Shown here piece by piece: positions 25,372 through 38,785 of a stretch of DNA of 64,000 bases. Each line of letters starts with the position of its first letter. Within the stretch, counting starts at the first letter, position 1. The position numbers and the translations under genes are program-made. Origin of the DNA: Druceiella hillmani (Eukaryota > Arthropoda > Insecta > Lepidoptera > Hepialidae). The notes below the pieces were generated by a model that did no database searches, had not been told where the DNA came from, and saw only the letters and a list, made by a program, of their open reading frames with translations. The DNA is taken from NCBI GenBank assembly GCA_039881145.1, contig JAYKKI010000009.1:15040501-15104500 (forward strand), written 5' to 3'.

Positions 25372-28300
25372 TTTCTTCGAGCATGCTATGTGACTTAAAA
25401 TATAAAAATTGATTCTATTTCTATCCATTACATATACATTTTTGACAGTTATTTTAGACGTTTATACGGGTACAATATATCTTATATATATATGTACGTC
25501 ACTGACATTATTTATGAGGAAAATAAGTAATAGAGCAGAAATGTATTTTGTCTTTACTGTACATTTTTCTTTTTGAACGTAAAGAAAATCAAAATTCTAC
25601 AAATAATTCATGGATTTTATATGTATTCATTGATATTGAATTCAGAGGAAAAAAATATATTTATAATATAGCATTAGTGAACACTACTAGTATTTCCTAA
25701 AAAAAAATTCTTTAAGTAAACATTATGTACACTTTGTCCAGTTTTTTCTGCCACCTCTACAAATAATTCTGTATTCATTTAATACAAACAATTTACAGGC
25801 AAAAATAAAAGTATTTTCAAACTCTCCGAAGGGCAAATCAAAGCTCCCCTAAGAGCAAAGGCAAATAAATCATATATGCAACTAGCGTATTTGTAGTCAT
25901 TAATCCTCTATTATAATGACTTACCCCACATAGATTGGAGGAGTGCTTTCGTCACATCCACCACAAAAGATAAGCCGTTTTGAAGTTTTTAACAATGCTT
26001 CCACAGCGGTTGACACAAAATTTTAATTAATTTTGTGTAAATAAAGAACTGTTGGCCAAATTTGTCCTTTGCTTCGCCCCACACTTCTGTTTGAACTGGT
26101 AACTAATTATTTGGATGTTCGCAATCAAATGTTAACATATTTTACTATCAAAGTAAAAAATATGACAAACGAGACAAAAATATTTCAAATACAACAGCAA
26201 GTAAATAAACTGGAATCCCTCGAGATATTATGTACCAGTCTTGCCTTTAGTATCAAACAAGGGGACTGTGTATTTGACTCCATCTTTGTTTGGGAGTATT
26301 ATAATACTTCCAGATGCTAATTTCATAATTTACACTAATTTTCTAAAGTTACACCTACTTTTGATCAACACTGATTCGATATTTTCTTTGTAATAGAATA
26401 TTCGATTAATCGATATTGTGTGTATTTAAACTTAAAAATATATTAGGTACTTAATTACATTAATACTACAGATATAATTACCTTTATATTTTTATAGAGA
26501 AAATTCAATTATACATATTAAATATAATGGCACTTTCTGACCTACTTCTTCCTTTTATTAATTTCTGACCCTGAAAGTAAAGGGAACGTAATGTTTTTAA
26601 GTAAAACGTACTTATTTCCGCGCAATAGGATATACGTTAATTCTAGCAATGTCGTAATTATAAGTGTTGGAAATAAACAATCAAACTAATGCTGCCTTGT
26701 TATGTTACAATTTTATATTAGATGTTAGGTACTATTTAAAATGTGGAACGCACAAATAAAATGTGGTACAGTTTTTGATGTTATGTATCAATTTTGCTTA
26801 AATCTCCTATTATCTGTCGTTTTATTTATCAGAAACCATACGATTGATAACACTTGGAAGGTAAATATATCATGAATATTCCAGGGAATATGAAAGTTAA
26901 GGTACACCAACAAATTAAAACAAAGTTGTTTCTCTTTATGGCGAGATGAATTTTAGTCTATTGAATATTGTTACTATGGTTTACACTTATTTACGTTTAT
27001 TACCTGTTTTGAAATATTTTAGGCACGAATTGAGAGAAGTAGTGTACATAAATAAACGTGATTAAACAAATATGGTAATCTCGTATAATTACTGAACGTT
27101 AGAAAGAGCTTATTAACCTTCCTTTTAATTAACATTAGAGGCTCTAATGTAATCTGTGGACCATTAACTTCAATTAGTACAGTGCTAAAATGAATAAGAA
27201 GTAGGATAATAGGTAAAACCATTTTAAATCTAAATTAGCTTTTCGACCTTAATCGTCACACGTTTACGTGGAAAACTCTGCGTGGCAAAATAATTAAAGA
27301 AAGACATTCAATTTAGATACTAACAAAAAAATTATAAAAATTTTAAGTAATGACTTACTTGGGCTATTTGAACATACAGATTGATAAGAGACACACGCAA
27401 AAATGCACACAATCTGGATATAAATTTAGTAAAGTAATTAAAAAAATAATTGCTATATTACAAATAAATCAGCTTTATACACGAACGATGCAAGTAACAT
27501 TATAACAACCGAGACTTAAAATACAACCCGCAATTGAAATCGAAATGCTATCATAACACATCTCGCGTAATCTCGAGGATTAATTTAAACACACATTCAC
27601 TTATCTTTTCAAATTATTTATATGCAGCTAGCTACATAGCCACAGCCACGTGTTAATTTTACGTGTGCTTGCGAAACGTACAGCCAGTACTTTTGTTAGC
27701 GCGGCATAATCAGGCCGGCTCTCATCTCCGAATAACTTTTTCGAAAAGAAGCTGCGACAAAAGAAAATGCGGGAGCGACTTTTCATGTGTAAACAAAAAT
27801 CGCGTATAATGAAGGCAAGGCAATGATCACCTACGTACGTACACGTCTATTCGCGGGCTCAGGTTCGGAGTCTGCTTGGCAAAAGACCTATTGTTGAGAT
27901 GAATCTGCATTTGCGTCGAGTTTAAAAAGGGGGCTCTATGTGAATTTGATTATATTTACCAAAAAATATTGACGTTCGTTTTGTGCGATGAAGGTTTTTG
28001 CATTCGTTTCATTAGTTGAAAGGTCGAAGGAGTAAATTTAAAATATGATAGTATGAGTGACATACGGCCATAAAGAATTTGAATTCGCAACACATCTTTT
28101 GTAATACTGATTCATGCTAGTTATTCACTGGAAGCAAATCGATGAAGCTTACATCTTCCGGTAGTAACTTTTATAAATGTATATATTTATATGTAGATAT
28201 AGATACATTTGTAAAGAATAATCTATTTCATTTTGTTCCTTTTTATTTATAATTATCAAAAATGAAAACTAAGGACATGTACCATATTATCAAGTGGCGG

Positions 28301-28379
28301 TTTCGACTAGTGTATTGCTTTTGAAGTAATCAAAGTAGTACAGATCAATTAAAATAGAGAATTTAAATTATTCGTTTAA
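25372..28379. other. Non-coding DNA; GC-richer patch near 27.6-27.9 kb
   Basis: Most of this is AT-rich with no recognised gene. An exact 8-bp-arm palindrome, ACAAAATT TTAATT AATTTTGT, lies at 26017-26038. A CG-containing patch at about 27600-27910 is described separately. Confidence 0.45.
27600..27910. other. GC-richer block, possible regulatory sequence
   Basis: CG-containing sequence (TTAGCGCGGCATAATC near 27697, TATTCGCGGGCTC near 27848) stands out from AT-rich flanks. It has a CACGTG E-box at 27647-27652 and a CCTACGTACGTACACG run near 27831. Stops close every frame I followed. Confidence 0.3.
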
Positions 28380-28815
28380 CTCAATCTTAACCTGGATAAA
28401 AGACTAATTTGGCAAAAACATGTGTTCATCAAACGGAAACAAGTTGGTCTTTAGCTCAAAAAGCTCTATTGGCTCATCGAGAGTGAGTCCCAATTCTTAT
28501 TGGAAAATAAACTGTTTTCTATAAACCTACACTTAAGCCAGTTTGAAACTACGGCACCCAGCTTTGGGGTAAAGCTTCCCATTCCGATATTGAGTTAATT
28601 CAAAGACATAAAAATAAAATGCAGTGAATAATTACAATGGTTTGTAATCATCGAACATTTGTATAAGGACCTACGAATTCTTACAGTTAAAGAGCGAAAT
28701 CAATAGGCACACAAGGTACATAAAGCAGAATTCATAACCACCCAAATATATTTACGCAAACACTGATAATACCTGAAACAAACACCGATTAAAGCGTAAA
28801 ATTGTCCAAAATATG
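28380..28815 (+). pseudogene. Jockey-clade RT, C-terminal end only
   Basis: The plus strand reads LNLDKRLIWQKHV near 28390-28430, the HLDKRLTWxxHI motif after the RT thumb. KKLYWLIESESQ and a decayed LWGxAxxSNIxxIQRxQNK segment (about 28560-28620) follow. VKERNQ and KVHKAEFI come next, and finally a degraded LLDN..RRLKR-type end near 28760-28800. This is the 3' end of ORF2 and corresponds to the same part retained in the 9686-10637 relic. Several stops interrupt it. Everything upstream, including the catalytic palm, is absent, as expected for 5'-truncated non-LTR insertions. The clade call is good; the family is unknown. Confidence 0.8.
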
Positions 28816-30602
28816 CTACAATAAAGGCGCCATCTCAATTATATATAAATATATAATTGGGTTGCGACAGGCTGTCCTCCTATTGTCGTCCGAGCCTGTC
28901 CGAGCAACAACCGACAAACTTACCGCTCAACGTTTCAGTATGGTGACGGATTGCAGTATAGTTACCTAACCCAAAAAAAATTAAGTTTTAACTTTCCAAC
29001 TTGTATTTCCATTATCTTTTCCTTTTAACCATACGTACTACATGTTTTTAATTACTGTAACTACCTTCTATTCATAAATTTTTGTTTTTTTTTATATTAC
29101 AAAAAGCGCTAAACTATTAAATTCCTTAGTAATTTTTGATTAGAGTATTTTCTCAGTGTAAGGTTTGTATGGATTACGTAATTATGCTCTCCCGATAGAT
29201 AGCGCGCTCGTAATATACTTTAGCATTGCTCAGCACCACTAATAACTACTTGTATTTGTCGCTATTTGTCACGAGCCATTGAATGAGATGAGTTGCCTCC
29301 TCCATTCGGTAGCATCTTGCGCCAAGTTTCATAATACGCCACTATTACTCAAACCAAATAGCAGTTGTTGTATAACAAATGTAAACGTAATTCATCACTT
29401 TTACTATGACAATTTTTGTGGATACCGATTGTTGGTGAGTGTACGCCTTCGCCTGAGGCTAGATTTAATAATATAATATACGCATACACCTAGGCATAAA
29501 TCAAATAAATGTACACATATAGATAGCCACCACTATTCAGTCAATATGATATGAGATAGAATCAGAAAAGCGTTTAAATTATAAAAGATAGTTTTGTTCC
29601 AGTATCACCTATTTTCTATTCAGCGTAATACGAGATCACTTTAGGGCTCTTAAAATTATACTTTTATATTAAATCCAATTTATTTTGAATGTCATTCGAT
29701 ATGTTTCTGGCGTCATTTTATTAGTCAAATAAACTGTATTTTATTTCTATATATTTTGTTCTCTTTCTTTTTCCCTTTATCACTCATTATATTCTCTTGA
29801 ACCTTTTAATGTTATTACACCCATATGTTATTATTGCCTATTTTTTATTTATAAAATTTGAAGTTTCTTGTATAGTGGAAGAAAGTTTGGGTAATTACAT
29901 GAATTTAATTTTAAAAATTCGCAATCTTTTTGCACATTTTTTTAAATCTTTAATATTAAATAGCATCGATTCTAAATACTAATAGTTATCGTTAATTAAT
30001 TGTCCTGTCTGTGTTTAAAAAAACAACTGAAATAATTATGTAATTATTTTCAAATGAAATAATTACGTTAAACAATCCGATTCCTGACACAACAATAACG
30101 AATCTTAATTCAAAAAATTAAAAACCATATATTCATTAGTTTGAATCAGTATTTTTTCTTAAAACAAATACAAAATGAGAATATTTAAACACTCTCGTAT
30201 ACAGCCAGTTACGAGAATTTCATCTAAACAACATATCCAAAATAAATATTAATGTTTATCTTGTTAAGTGATGGACTGACCTTATTCATTACTATCGATT
30301 TCACGATGGTTTGATCTAATGCCAGAAAGAAATACAATCATATATTCTGTATAAAATGTACCTTTCATAAAGTAAGCATAAAAAATTCAATTATTTCTTA
30401 TTATTATATTTTTTGTTTACAAGGAATTTGATATTTACGTATTTAGTTACAAAATAATAGTACCGGCAACATAACGCTTTGAGGCATGAATTCAAACGAC
30501 TTAAGAAAACCCTATCCCCTAAAATATTTACTTGGCGTGTGAATATGGGACGTTATTTCTCTAAATTTTATTTCGCGTCCAAAAGTCTTCCTGAAATTAT
30601 TA
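28816..30602. other. Non-coding DNA
   Basis: A perfect palindrome, CAATTATATATAA plus its complement (11-bp arms), lies at 28836-28859, just past the Jockey relic. A GC-richer stretch near 29160-29475 gave no recognisable protein on either strand. The rest is AT-rich. Confidence 0.45.
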
Positions 30603-30664
30603 AACATTTAAAACTCCGTCCCCTAGAAACTATAACATTTAAAACTCCGTCCCCTAGAAACTAT
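30603..30664. repeat. Exact 31-bp tandem duplication
   Basis: Two identical adjacent copies of a unit starting AACATTTAAAACTCCGTCCC, at 30603-30633 and 30634-30664. The identity implies a recent event. Confidence 0.97.
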
Positions 30665-31843
30665 TTTTATATTAATGTAAAATTATTGCCTACCCATTTT
30701 AAGCTTTACGAAATAAATTCAATGAAAAAAATTTAAGTCGCTTAATTTTCAATTTTAATATTACAATTGTATTGACCATTTAATCTTACTCACCATTAAA
30801 TCAGGATTCGTAAAAAGTTACTTTCCTTGAAATAAACTGCATAAAACAGTCTATTATTTTTCTATATAATTGATAATCCCTTCAGAGATCCTTTCATTTT
30901 TGCCGATATTGGCAATATATTTGTAAAATTGCGTAAGCCGCTTATAAATTTTCCACTATATAATTCAGCTCTATATACACATTTACCCGCGTAGATTTCT
31001 ATTTTCAGGAGATATTATATATGTCAAAATTTCTCGGCCAGAAAAAGTATAAATACGATAAACCATTTCACCAAAGAAATCTTCAGAGAACCCAAAAAAA
31101 TAAAACGTGTCTGAGTAAATGTTTTATTTAAATATAACATTTAAGATAACACAGCTTAATGTCGGTATTAAAGATTAATAAGCAACGACACGACAGCAAA
31201 GGCTACGGCTCCTCATCCTGCTATGCAACCCTCCTGAACAATTACGTGAAGGCGAATTCAGAAACAACTTGACGAAATACAAAAACTTGTAAAGTGCCCT
31301 CTCTACGCCGACTTGACTCACCTCCCCCGAGACGGAATTAAAAGAGCCACTGCAACGGTGTGAACTGACTTATTTTCAGCAGTATAAACGAACTTTTCTC
31401 ATATTTTTTTGCGCATTTATGCCACAACTACATTCCCTTTTCATTGAATAAGATTTAGCGCTGTCCCATAACCGGAATTGATGAAATTTTGTAAATTCTG
31501 GTCACGATAGGTTTCAACGAAAATCAAGTTAATTGAAATATCGCATTTATTTACCTACTGAATCATTACATAAATAGTAAACAATTTTTAGAAAATGGAT
31601 AATTTTATTTAATGGACATATGTTAAGATCAGAGTTTTTGCTATTTATTGAAATAACTTTTCAAATTTTCAACCTTGCAGAGTATTTAAATGACATAAAA
31701 ACTTTTGAACATGAATTTTTATAAGACTTATGCCGTACTATATACAATGTGGTATAAAATAATACAGCTACGTAACAAAATGTTTCTTGAATTACGTCAA
31801 AATTTGTAAATAGATTTAATTGACAGAAAGTCTATAAAACCAA
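30665..31843. other. Non-coding DNA with a GC-richer patch
   Basis: The patch at about 31160-31390 (CTACGGCTCCTCATCC, CACCTCCCCCGAGACGG) is richer in G+C than its flanks. It has no convincing open frame. Nothing else was recognised. Confidence 0.4.
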
Positions 31844-31873
31844 ATATATTTATATATATATATATATATATAT

Positions 31874-31910
<37 letters not shown>
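31844..31910. repeat. (TA)n microsatellite
   Basis: A TA array with a single GATA interruption near 31875. Confidence 0.98.
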
Positions 31911-31912
<2 letters not shown>

Positions 31913-32700
31913 ACGTGCTAACAAATGTAGAATAACAATCTAATAATAAAAAAAATTCAAGTAAACGAAAAATATGACGATTATACATTATCGGTTTGAA
32001 ATTAGCCCTATATTTTTTCCTTCAATAAATTTGTAAGATGCTTAAGTCTTTCTAAAATATCAAAAGATATATTCAACTCTAGATTAAAGGAAAAAAAAAT
32101 CCTCATAGTTAACATATCCTTTCTCTGGAAACTTTTTATTTTACTTAAAATGTTGTGATCGTATTAAATTTTGTAATGATGTACTTCGTAATAATATGTA
32201 TAAATATGTTTTTCAAGAAATAAGATCTTTGCGAATAGCAACATTTTACCTTTTCATCGAAATATATCGACGATTTCCTTTCTTAGTGAAATAAATAGAC
32301 TTTAATATTAATAACTAACTTCGTAGTTTTGAAGGAAACTTATTTCAAATTTAATCTTGTAGATACTTGTTAAATTGAAATCTTGTATAATAAATTTGAT
32401 CAATAATGTGGGGGGGGAATTTTAAAAACCTCACTTGGTGAACAGGATGGATATTCACAGTTTTGTTGTTTCTCATGTGAAACGGACAGCAAAGATAACC
32501 TCTAGCGTCGGACAAAAAATAATTGGGAAAATCCAATCAATCTGGAAACCGAAATCCATATTATAGTAAGAGAAAGTTCGATTAATCCCAAGAAAATTTT
32601 ATCATCGCTATTTCATGTATAAACTAGAAACAATGAAGCACTTTGTTGAAGCTTTATTTAAAGAAAGTTTGTGCCTAAAACATTTACAATTATATTTAGA
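31911..32700. other. AT-rich DNA upstream of the third Jockey-like relic
   Basis: No earlier RT motifs could be recognised with confidence. A G-run of eight lies at 32410-32417. Confidence 0.4.
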
Positions 32701-33500
32701 AAAAGCGAGTCTCAACTTCTTCATCTCACCTTTAGTTAGCTTAATTAATCTTTATTTCAATTCGGGTGCATATCCAAACTTATGAAAACTTCGCCCATCA
32801 CCACTATTTAGAAAAGTGAATCTAGATCCAATTATAGATTAGTTATAATATTTTTCGCCTACGCTAAAGTTATTAAAGTTATCTCACACAGATGATTTTT
32901 TACTAAAATTCAGTCATTCTACTAACACAAACTTTTTATCAATTGTTGACTATATGTCCCCTGAGATCAAAATTAGATCTACGTGACCTATTTCGACTTT
33001 GAAAAGCTTTTGACCGAGTTAAAAATGACACTCTTATAACACTCCCACAAACTGCAAAATGCCTGCTTTTTACCGACGATATCAAGTTGTTTGTTTGAAT
33101 TTATTACGAAATATTTCGGAGCGACGTCGACATAATTTTAAAATTAAATTGGGAAATACACTTTAATATAAGTAAATATGCAGTGACCTCCCATGCTTTT
33201 AGCCAAGTCCCAGTTACACCTGAATTTGAATTAAGGAATCTTTTAACCGCGTGCTTCCAATGTTTAGGACTACGATGTAGTCATGGACAGCTACTTATCA
33301 CGATCGTATTATTTATACTGGTAATATAGTAGTTAGAATACCCGTATTTGTTATGCTGTATTCTCCGAAATTATATGACAACAGCTGCGTCTAGACTTTA
33401 TATAATACTCTCGTTCGCAGCAAATTAGAAACGAATTCAGTAATTTGGTTTCCATCTGAGGTACATAAGCTATTTAAATTATTCAGAACGTTAACCGGTT
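32701..33500 (+). pseudogene. Jockey-like non-LTR RT remnant with internal deletion
   Basis: The plus strand encodes ASLNFFISPLVSLINLYF and NSGAYPN (about 32705-32785), the early RT motif with SLINxSFxSGxFP. A degraded YRPIS region and STNTNFLSIVDYMS (about 32925-32960) follow. KAFDRVKND comes next (about 33004-33030), the first palm motif with its catalytic Asp. Directly after it comes CLLFTDDIKLFV (about 33062-33097), the second catalytic pair written TDD instead of ADD. The sequence normally between these two motifs is missing, so the palm has been shortened by an internal deletion. The tail reads SKYAVTSHAF, PVTPEFEL and NTLVRSKLETNSVIWFPSE (about 33400-33455). Frames change several times. 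Confidence 0.82.
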
Positions 33501-34924
33501 ACGCTGATAACCCATCCACGTTCGCATTAGTATCATTTCTTGTATCGGACTGTTACGGCGAATGGGGAGATCCACTATTTCATATTCCGTATGCACTTAG
33601 TAACATCTGATTGAGATTTCCGATTATCAAGGCCATTAATTTACTTAACACAGTGCGGGACATATTATTCATTTCGCCTTGTTCTGTTTGCATTAATCTG
33701 ACGATTATATTGGATATTAGGAAATTATACACAATATTTATAATCATTGCTTTGTGTAATTGTCTGATATTCAGTTATCTGTAAGGTTCTAAATAAAATA
33801 AATAGCGTAAAAAAATTTGGAGTGGTCCGACAATGACGAATACAAAAAAAAACGTGGAAAGATATCAAATACGTAATCGTAATTGAATATTGTTTGAGTA
33901 ATAATAATAATAATCGTAATCGAATATTGTTTGATTCAACGTGAAAAATCTTTTCGTTGCGGATATACGGGGCACGCAGTGCAGTACTAGGTTGAATAAA
34001 GGGATCATTAGCAAAAGAGTAGACATTAAAATAAAAACAATTAATATTTATAAATTCCAATATATCTTGCGGAAACGTAAAAAGTACAAAAATATACAAC
34101 TCCCAAAAGGCTACTCCACTATACAAACTCAATCCATTTCTCATCAGAAGAAAAAATTACACCTGCAAACACAGCTGTTTTGTTCACAATTGAACAACCA
34201 AACTTTTGTCATATTTTCAAAGCATTGCAAGAATTTTCATTCATATCTTGGCTACCAGAATAAGTTATTTGTTATTTCGTGTAAAGTATAAAATAAAATC
34301 ATTTCGCAATTACTGAAAACCTGTCTTGGTAACACCAATACTATTTGCAAATATTCCTTGTCAATCAAATTAGGCTGAAATCACAACAATTCACATAATT
34401 TTTTTTATTCTCCGAAGGTTAGAAGTAACGCCTACGTTAATTTGTAACTTGTTTATGTAACTCAAAAATCGACGCATTAATAACGTACTCATTTCTATAA
34501 ATACAGCAACAAACAAAAACTTCACGAGTAAGAGAGGTTAAAAAAAAATGTGGCAATTCTTATGGAAGTATTGCTAAATTCAAATCCAGTTTCCGTACTT
34601 CATTTATCTCCAAATTATATAGTGGCTTTTTCTGAAAAAGTTTCATTGAATGTAATGTCACGTACTACATAAATATACCACTAATAAAATGTCGCACTTA
34701 CCTTAATTTTCCTAGAAGTGCTAATTAAAGAAAAATTTTAAACGAAACATAAGTAGTACGATTGTAATACTATCCCCTTAAGAGTAAAAAATGTATGGTC
34801 AGAACTTTCCTCCTGTGCACTAATTGTAGATGCACATAATAGATGAAATACTTTTGAAGATGTCATCAAAATTAAGCTATTAGTACTGCGGGTACCCCAT
34901 TTTAATATATTTTTTATTATTTCA
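33501..34924. other. Non-coding DNA with overlapping chance frames
   Basis: The longest open stretch in the window lies here on the minus strand (33725-34144, 139 codons). A 116-codon plus-strand frame overlaps it (33941-34291). Neither has recognisable motifs, and both are rich in the residues that AT-rich DNA encodes. The first 200 bp may be decayed Jockey 3' sequence. Confidence 0.4.
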
Positions 34925-36050
34925 TTTTAACGTAAGTTTCACAGCAGCCAGCGTAAGTGGTCTACTTACGACAGAGAACTATTCTCCATTTATTCCGGCA
35001 TTCGGAAATTTAGTTTCATACTAGAAGGCCGAGTTTTTACAGTCTTAACAGATCAAAAACTATTAATTTTTGCTTCCCAACAAAATCCTGAGAAATGTTC
35101 TTCCAGACAGCAAAGGCATCTTGACTTCATCTCCCAATAAACAACCGACCTACAAGATGTCCAAGGATCCAAAAATGTAATTTCAGATGCAATGTAAAGA
35201 ATAGAAGTAAACTCAATCTCTGGTTCTCCATTGCTAGACTTTATGAATTTCGCCAAAGTTCAAGCCAATTACACAAAAGTGAAGAAATTTCAGCAAGATA
35301 GCAGCTTTATAAAATTAACACTTACAACTTGTACGTTAACAGACATTACATTATTGTGCGAAATGTCAACTGGAACTCCTCGCCCATTCGTATCTGAATC
35401 TTCCACAAATTGATGTTCTGCCACTTACATAACATATCTCATTCGGGTATTGCGACGTCCACTATACTCATTTGCGAGAGATATATCTGACCCAATATGA
35501 AGAAGCAAATCAAAGATTGGGTACGTTGTTGCATTCAATGTCAGAAATAAAAAATACAACGCCACAACAAGGCTCCCCTAGGGACATTTAGTCTAACAGA
35601 TACCAGTTTCTCTTAAATATATATTGACATAGTTGAATCATTAACTCATTCAGAAGGTAATATTTATTTGCTGACGATGATGGACCAGATGGCCACCAGA
35701 TGGCCTGAGGCTACTACAATACCAGACATGAAGGCTGAAACCATCTGTCGAATATTGTTCCAAACGCATATTTCCCGCTTTGGGTGTCCATCGACTATAA
35801 CTACAAACCAGGGAGCACAGATGCGATCTGACCTATACAAATCCTTCGGCAATTTGCTGGGCACCAACAAAATAACGACAACAGCATACTATTCCATTCG
35901 AAATGGATTTATTGAGAAATTTCAGGCACCTTAAAGCTCACAAAAACCCAAAATGAACGGAAATGATCCCATTTATTATTGTCGGTGCAAGGACAGCCTT
36001 CAAAGAAGATATCCAAGTTACTTGTGCCAAATTACACAAATTATAGTTGA
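34925..36050 (+). pseudogene. Ty3/gypsy LTR retrotransposon pol remnant: RNase H and integrase
   Basis: The plus strand begins within pol at RKFHSSQRKWSTYDRELFSI (about 34931), the start of RNase H. TVLTDQKLLIFA and QQRHLDFIS follow. A linker reads SDAM and STGTPRPFV, then the HHCC zinc-binding domain of integrase (HLHNISHSG, CCIQC near 35410-35550). The integrase core has IDIVES (first Asp, about 35628), LLTMMDQ, RWPEATTIPD, HISRFGCPSTITTNQGAQ and NGFIEKF (Glu). The second catalytic Asp is Asn (TTNQG for TTDQG, about 35806). HLKAHKNPK and TAFKEDIQ carry it to about 36040. Much of this lies in one frame with only a few stops. No LTRs, gag, protease or RT were found, so the element is truncated at both ends. 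Confidence 0.92.
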
Positions 36051-38589
36051 ATGTAACCTATTTTTATACACTAATTGGGTCCCGCAGTTTAAACATAAGG
36101 ACTATCGAATATGTTTTATAGTACAGTATTTTGACAATCAAAATACGAGAAAATGTTTAATTTTATTTGATATTAAATAATTAGTAAATTAACGAAAATT
36201 AACAAATATTCATACGTATTATATAACGAGTTTAACAAAATTTTACATACTGCTGTTGTAGTTGTTTTGTGTAGCCTAGAAATTTTAAGGCGATTTTTTT
36301 AAACCTTTTTTCCAGTTTTGTTGTTTAATGTAAATAACAAATCATAACTATTAACAGAACGATATCATTACCAGATTCAAGAACAAATTTAGAAATCAAG
36401 GGCCGTTTTTGTCAAAGTATAAGAAACCAGAAATTTATAGGTATTTATTCTGAATTGCTAGATATTTAATTTGAATTTATTCTGGATTTGTTTAGGAGTT
36501 TTCTTCATTTTACATTAATTACTCAGTAAAGTGATAGTTTATGTGAAATAAAATTTACGATAACCCGAGAAATGTGTTATAAGAAAGAAACTTCTAAAAC
36601 TGAAAAAAACTAGGGTAAAATGTGATTAAAAAATTAGGCGTTTTTGATTAACACGATTTCTTTTAGATCAATTTAATGGAATGCCTCGTAAGTATTTGCC
36701 TCATAAGCATTCTGCAGATTAGATATATAATGTAATAGTTTCTTCATTTAAAGTGAATAAAACTGTAACTTACAAATTGTTTAGACTTGTTAATTTTTTT
36801 GATATCAACGTATTTTATCACATATTGCTGTGTTTAATATCATAAAATATTTCCTTTATTTTATTACTCCATTTTGATTTCTACAAATTCTGGGTGAATA
36901 AAAAAAATGTACATAAAACTGAATTCAGCAATTCACACCAGATATCATAATAATTTTTCTTTCTTCAACAATTGAATTTGTACGAATACCATCAAGGAAA
37001 AATAAAATGATTGAATTTATGTCAGGATCCTATTTCCCAAAGTTTTCATGTGACCAAACATAACCTAAATTGAAAACTTATCAGGTCGGTCATCTATGAA
37101 TTAAATTACCTCTCTCACAAAAATATTAAGTGAAAGGGGTACATCCAGGAAAATGTTTTTTGTTCAACATCAATTATTAAATAAATAAACGAAAACTTTT
37201 TTCAAGATATTCTTTGAAACAAGGAATAACAGCTAATAATTTATTATATATTCATGAATATTATTTGAAATTTTAAGTGTTACTTTTAAAACAATAAATC
37301 TGTAATAATATTCATTTATATTTGTCGTGCACAATGTTTTTAAAATTTTTCTTCATATTTTTTCTTCGATTTTAATTTTGTTTGACGCTTTCAATTCTAT
37401 TTTTCCAAATAAAGAACGATATAAAGTACTACCTAATAGGTCATAATTGTGATGTTTGCTTTCATTATTTTTCATTTTCTTTCAGGGATTATCAAAAATT
37501 TAATTTTCTTGTTTACTTCGTTTCGTAGAGTAAAAATTATGTACCCTGCTGCATGTGAAAGATAACCAAGGTGTACTTTTTAACTCCTAACGCTCTAACG
37601 TAAAGAGAGTTTCTATATCACCTAGATTTGTTAATTATATACTACATGAAATTCGAGGTTTTGTTGACCATAAAGTTTATGGCCACATATTTCTGGAACT
37701 ATGAGAGCATAATATTGACTGTCTATTGGAAAAATACTAGTCCTCAGGAAATATTAGTACTGTATGCTTAACAAGCTAAATCAACAAATTCATCCTCTTT
37801 TTTGCGACAGTAAACTCATTTATGGAACGTAAATAGTCAAGATTCATATATGCGACTTTATATTTGAAGAGATCAACCACCGGCTAAAATTGTTATCTGA
37901 CCCACATTGGAATTTTCCTATTTACAAATTTCAAGAAAAATTTCGGCGGACAATTTAATGATGAAAATTAATTCAAGGAAACAACTATTTGGAAGTGAAA
38001 AATAAAAAAGTCGTTCTTGCAGTACTTTCTTCATTCCTGTACCTAGAATATATTGAACACACCTCGTAGTTATACAGTTATAAACAATTTTTTTTGAGCA
38101 GGTTCAAACTCAGCGCCCATATGCTTATACGACTAACGTCAGTGTACACGAATGACTATAAACTCACATGTGAATATTTTTTTAGAAATCGATTTAGCAT
38201 CATAAAAATAACAATTTTTGACACTTACAAAATAATTTCAAAAATATTTTATTCACATTCAAGATAAATAATAAGACAATTAACAATACCTTAAAATTTT
38301 ATAATGATACATAATTCACATTTCTTAATTCCTGACTTTTTAATAATTTTTAACGTCAGAATAACATAGTATTCAATGCTTTAGGAGGATTAAGTAAAAA
38401 CAAATCTATTAAACAATATCCTGTAATTATTTAAAATTATATCGTTATGTGATATTGAGAGAAATCTATTTCTTTATCGTAATATTTTTATTTTATTTCC
38501 AGGAAGTTCTCTATTTTATTTCCAGGCGCTTCGTCGGTAATTACCGGTAAATTTAAATAGATCATTTTTACGGAATTTGCTTTCAATTA
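36051..38589. other. AT-rich non-coding DNA, nothing recognised
   Basis: I searched for an LTR downstream of the gypsy relic and saw none. A short duplication, CTATTTTATTTCCAGG, lies near 38490-38526. The rest is featureless. Confidence 0.45.
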
Positions 38590-38654
38590 ATTATTACACA
38601 TGTAGCCATGTATAATAAAAAAATTTTATTATACATGGCTACATGTGTAATAAT
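38590..38654. repeat. Perfect inverted repeat (31-bp arms, 3-bp loop)
   Basis: ATTATTACACATGTAGCCAT begins the left arm (38590-38620). The right arm 38624-38654 is its exact reverse complement around AAA. With no mismatch in 31 bp the structure is young. Confidence 0.98.
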
Positions 38655-38785
38655 CATTTTCACGTACACAACGATCTGAGATAGACTATGTTTGAGACAA
38701 AAGAGATTTAAAAAACTAGAGCAAACATTTTATATTAAATATATTATAATATTTTAAATACCAAATCGTATTAGTTTTTTATTCG
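38655..38785. other. Short AT-rich spacer
   Basis: Nothing recognised between the hairpin and the tandem array. Confidence 0.5.

Noticed and set aside
25106..25384. A 92-codon minus-strand frame.
   Set aside because: It is the non-coding 5' end of the Helitron and reads through its terminus.
33725..34291. Longest open frames in the window (139 codons minus, 116 codons plus, overlapping).
   Set aside because: They overlap on opposite strands, show no motif, and have the F/I/L/K/N-rich composition expected of translated AT-rich DNA.
38100..38112. GGTTCAAACTC, resembling a tRNA-type B box.
   Set aside because: No A box at the right distance and no cloverleaf could be drawn.
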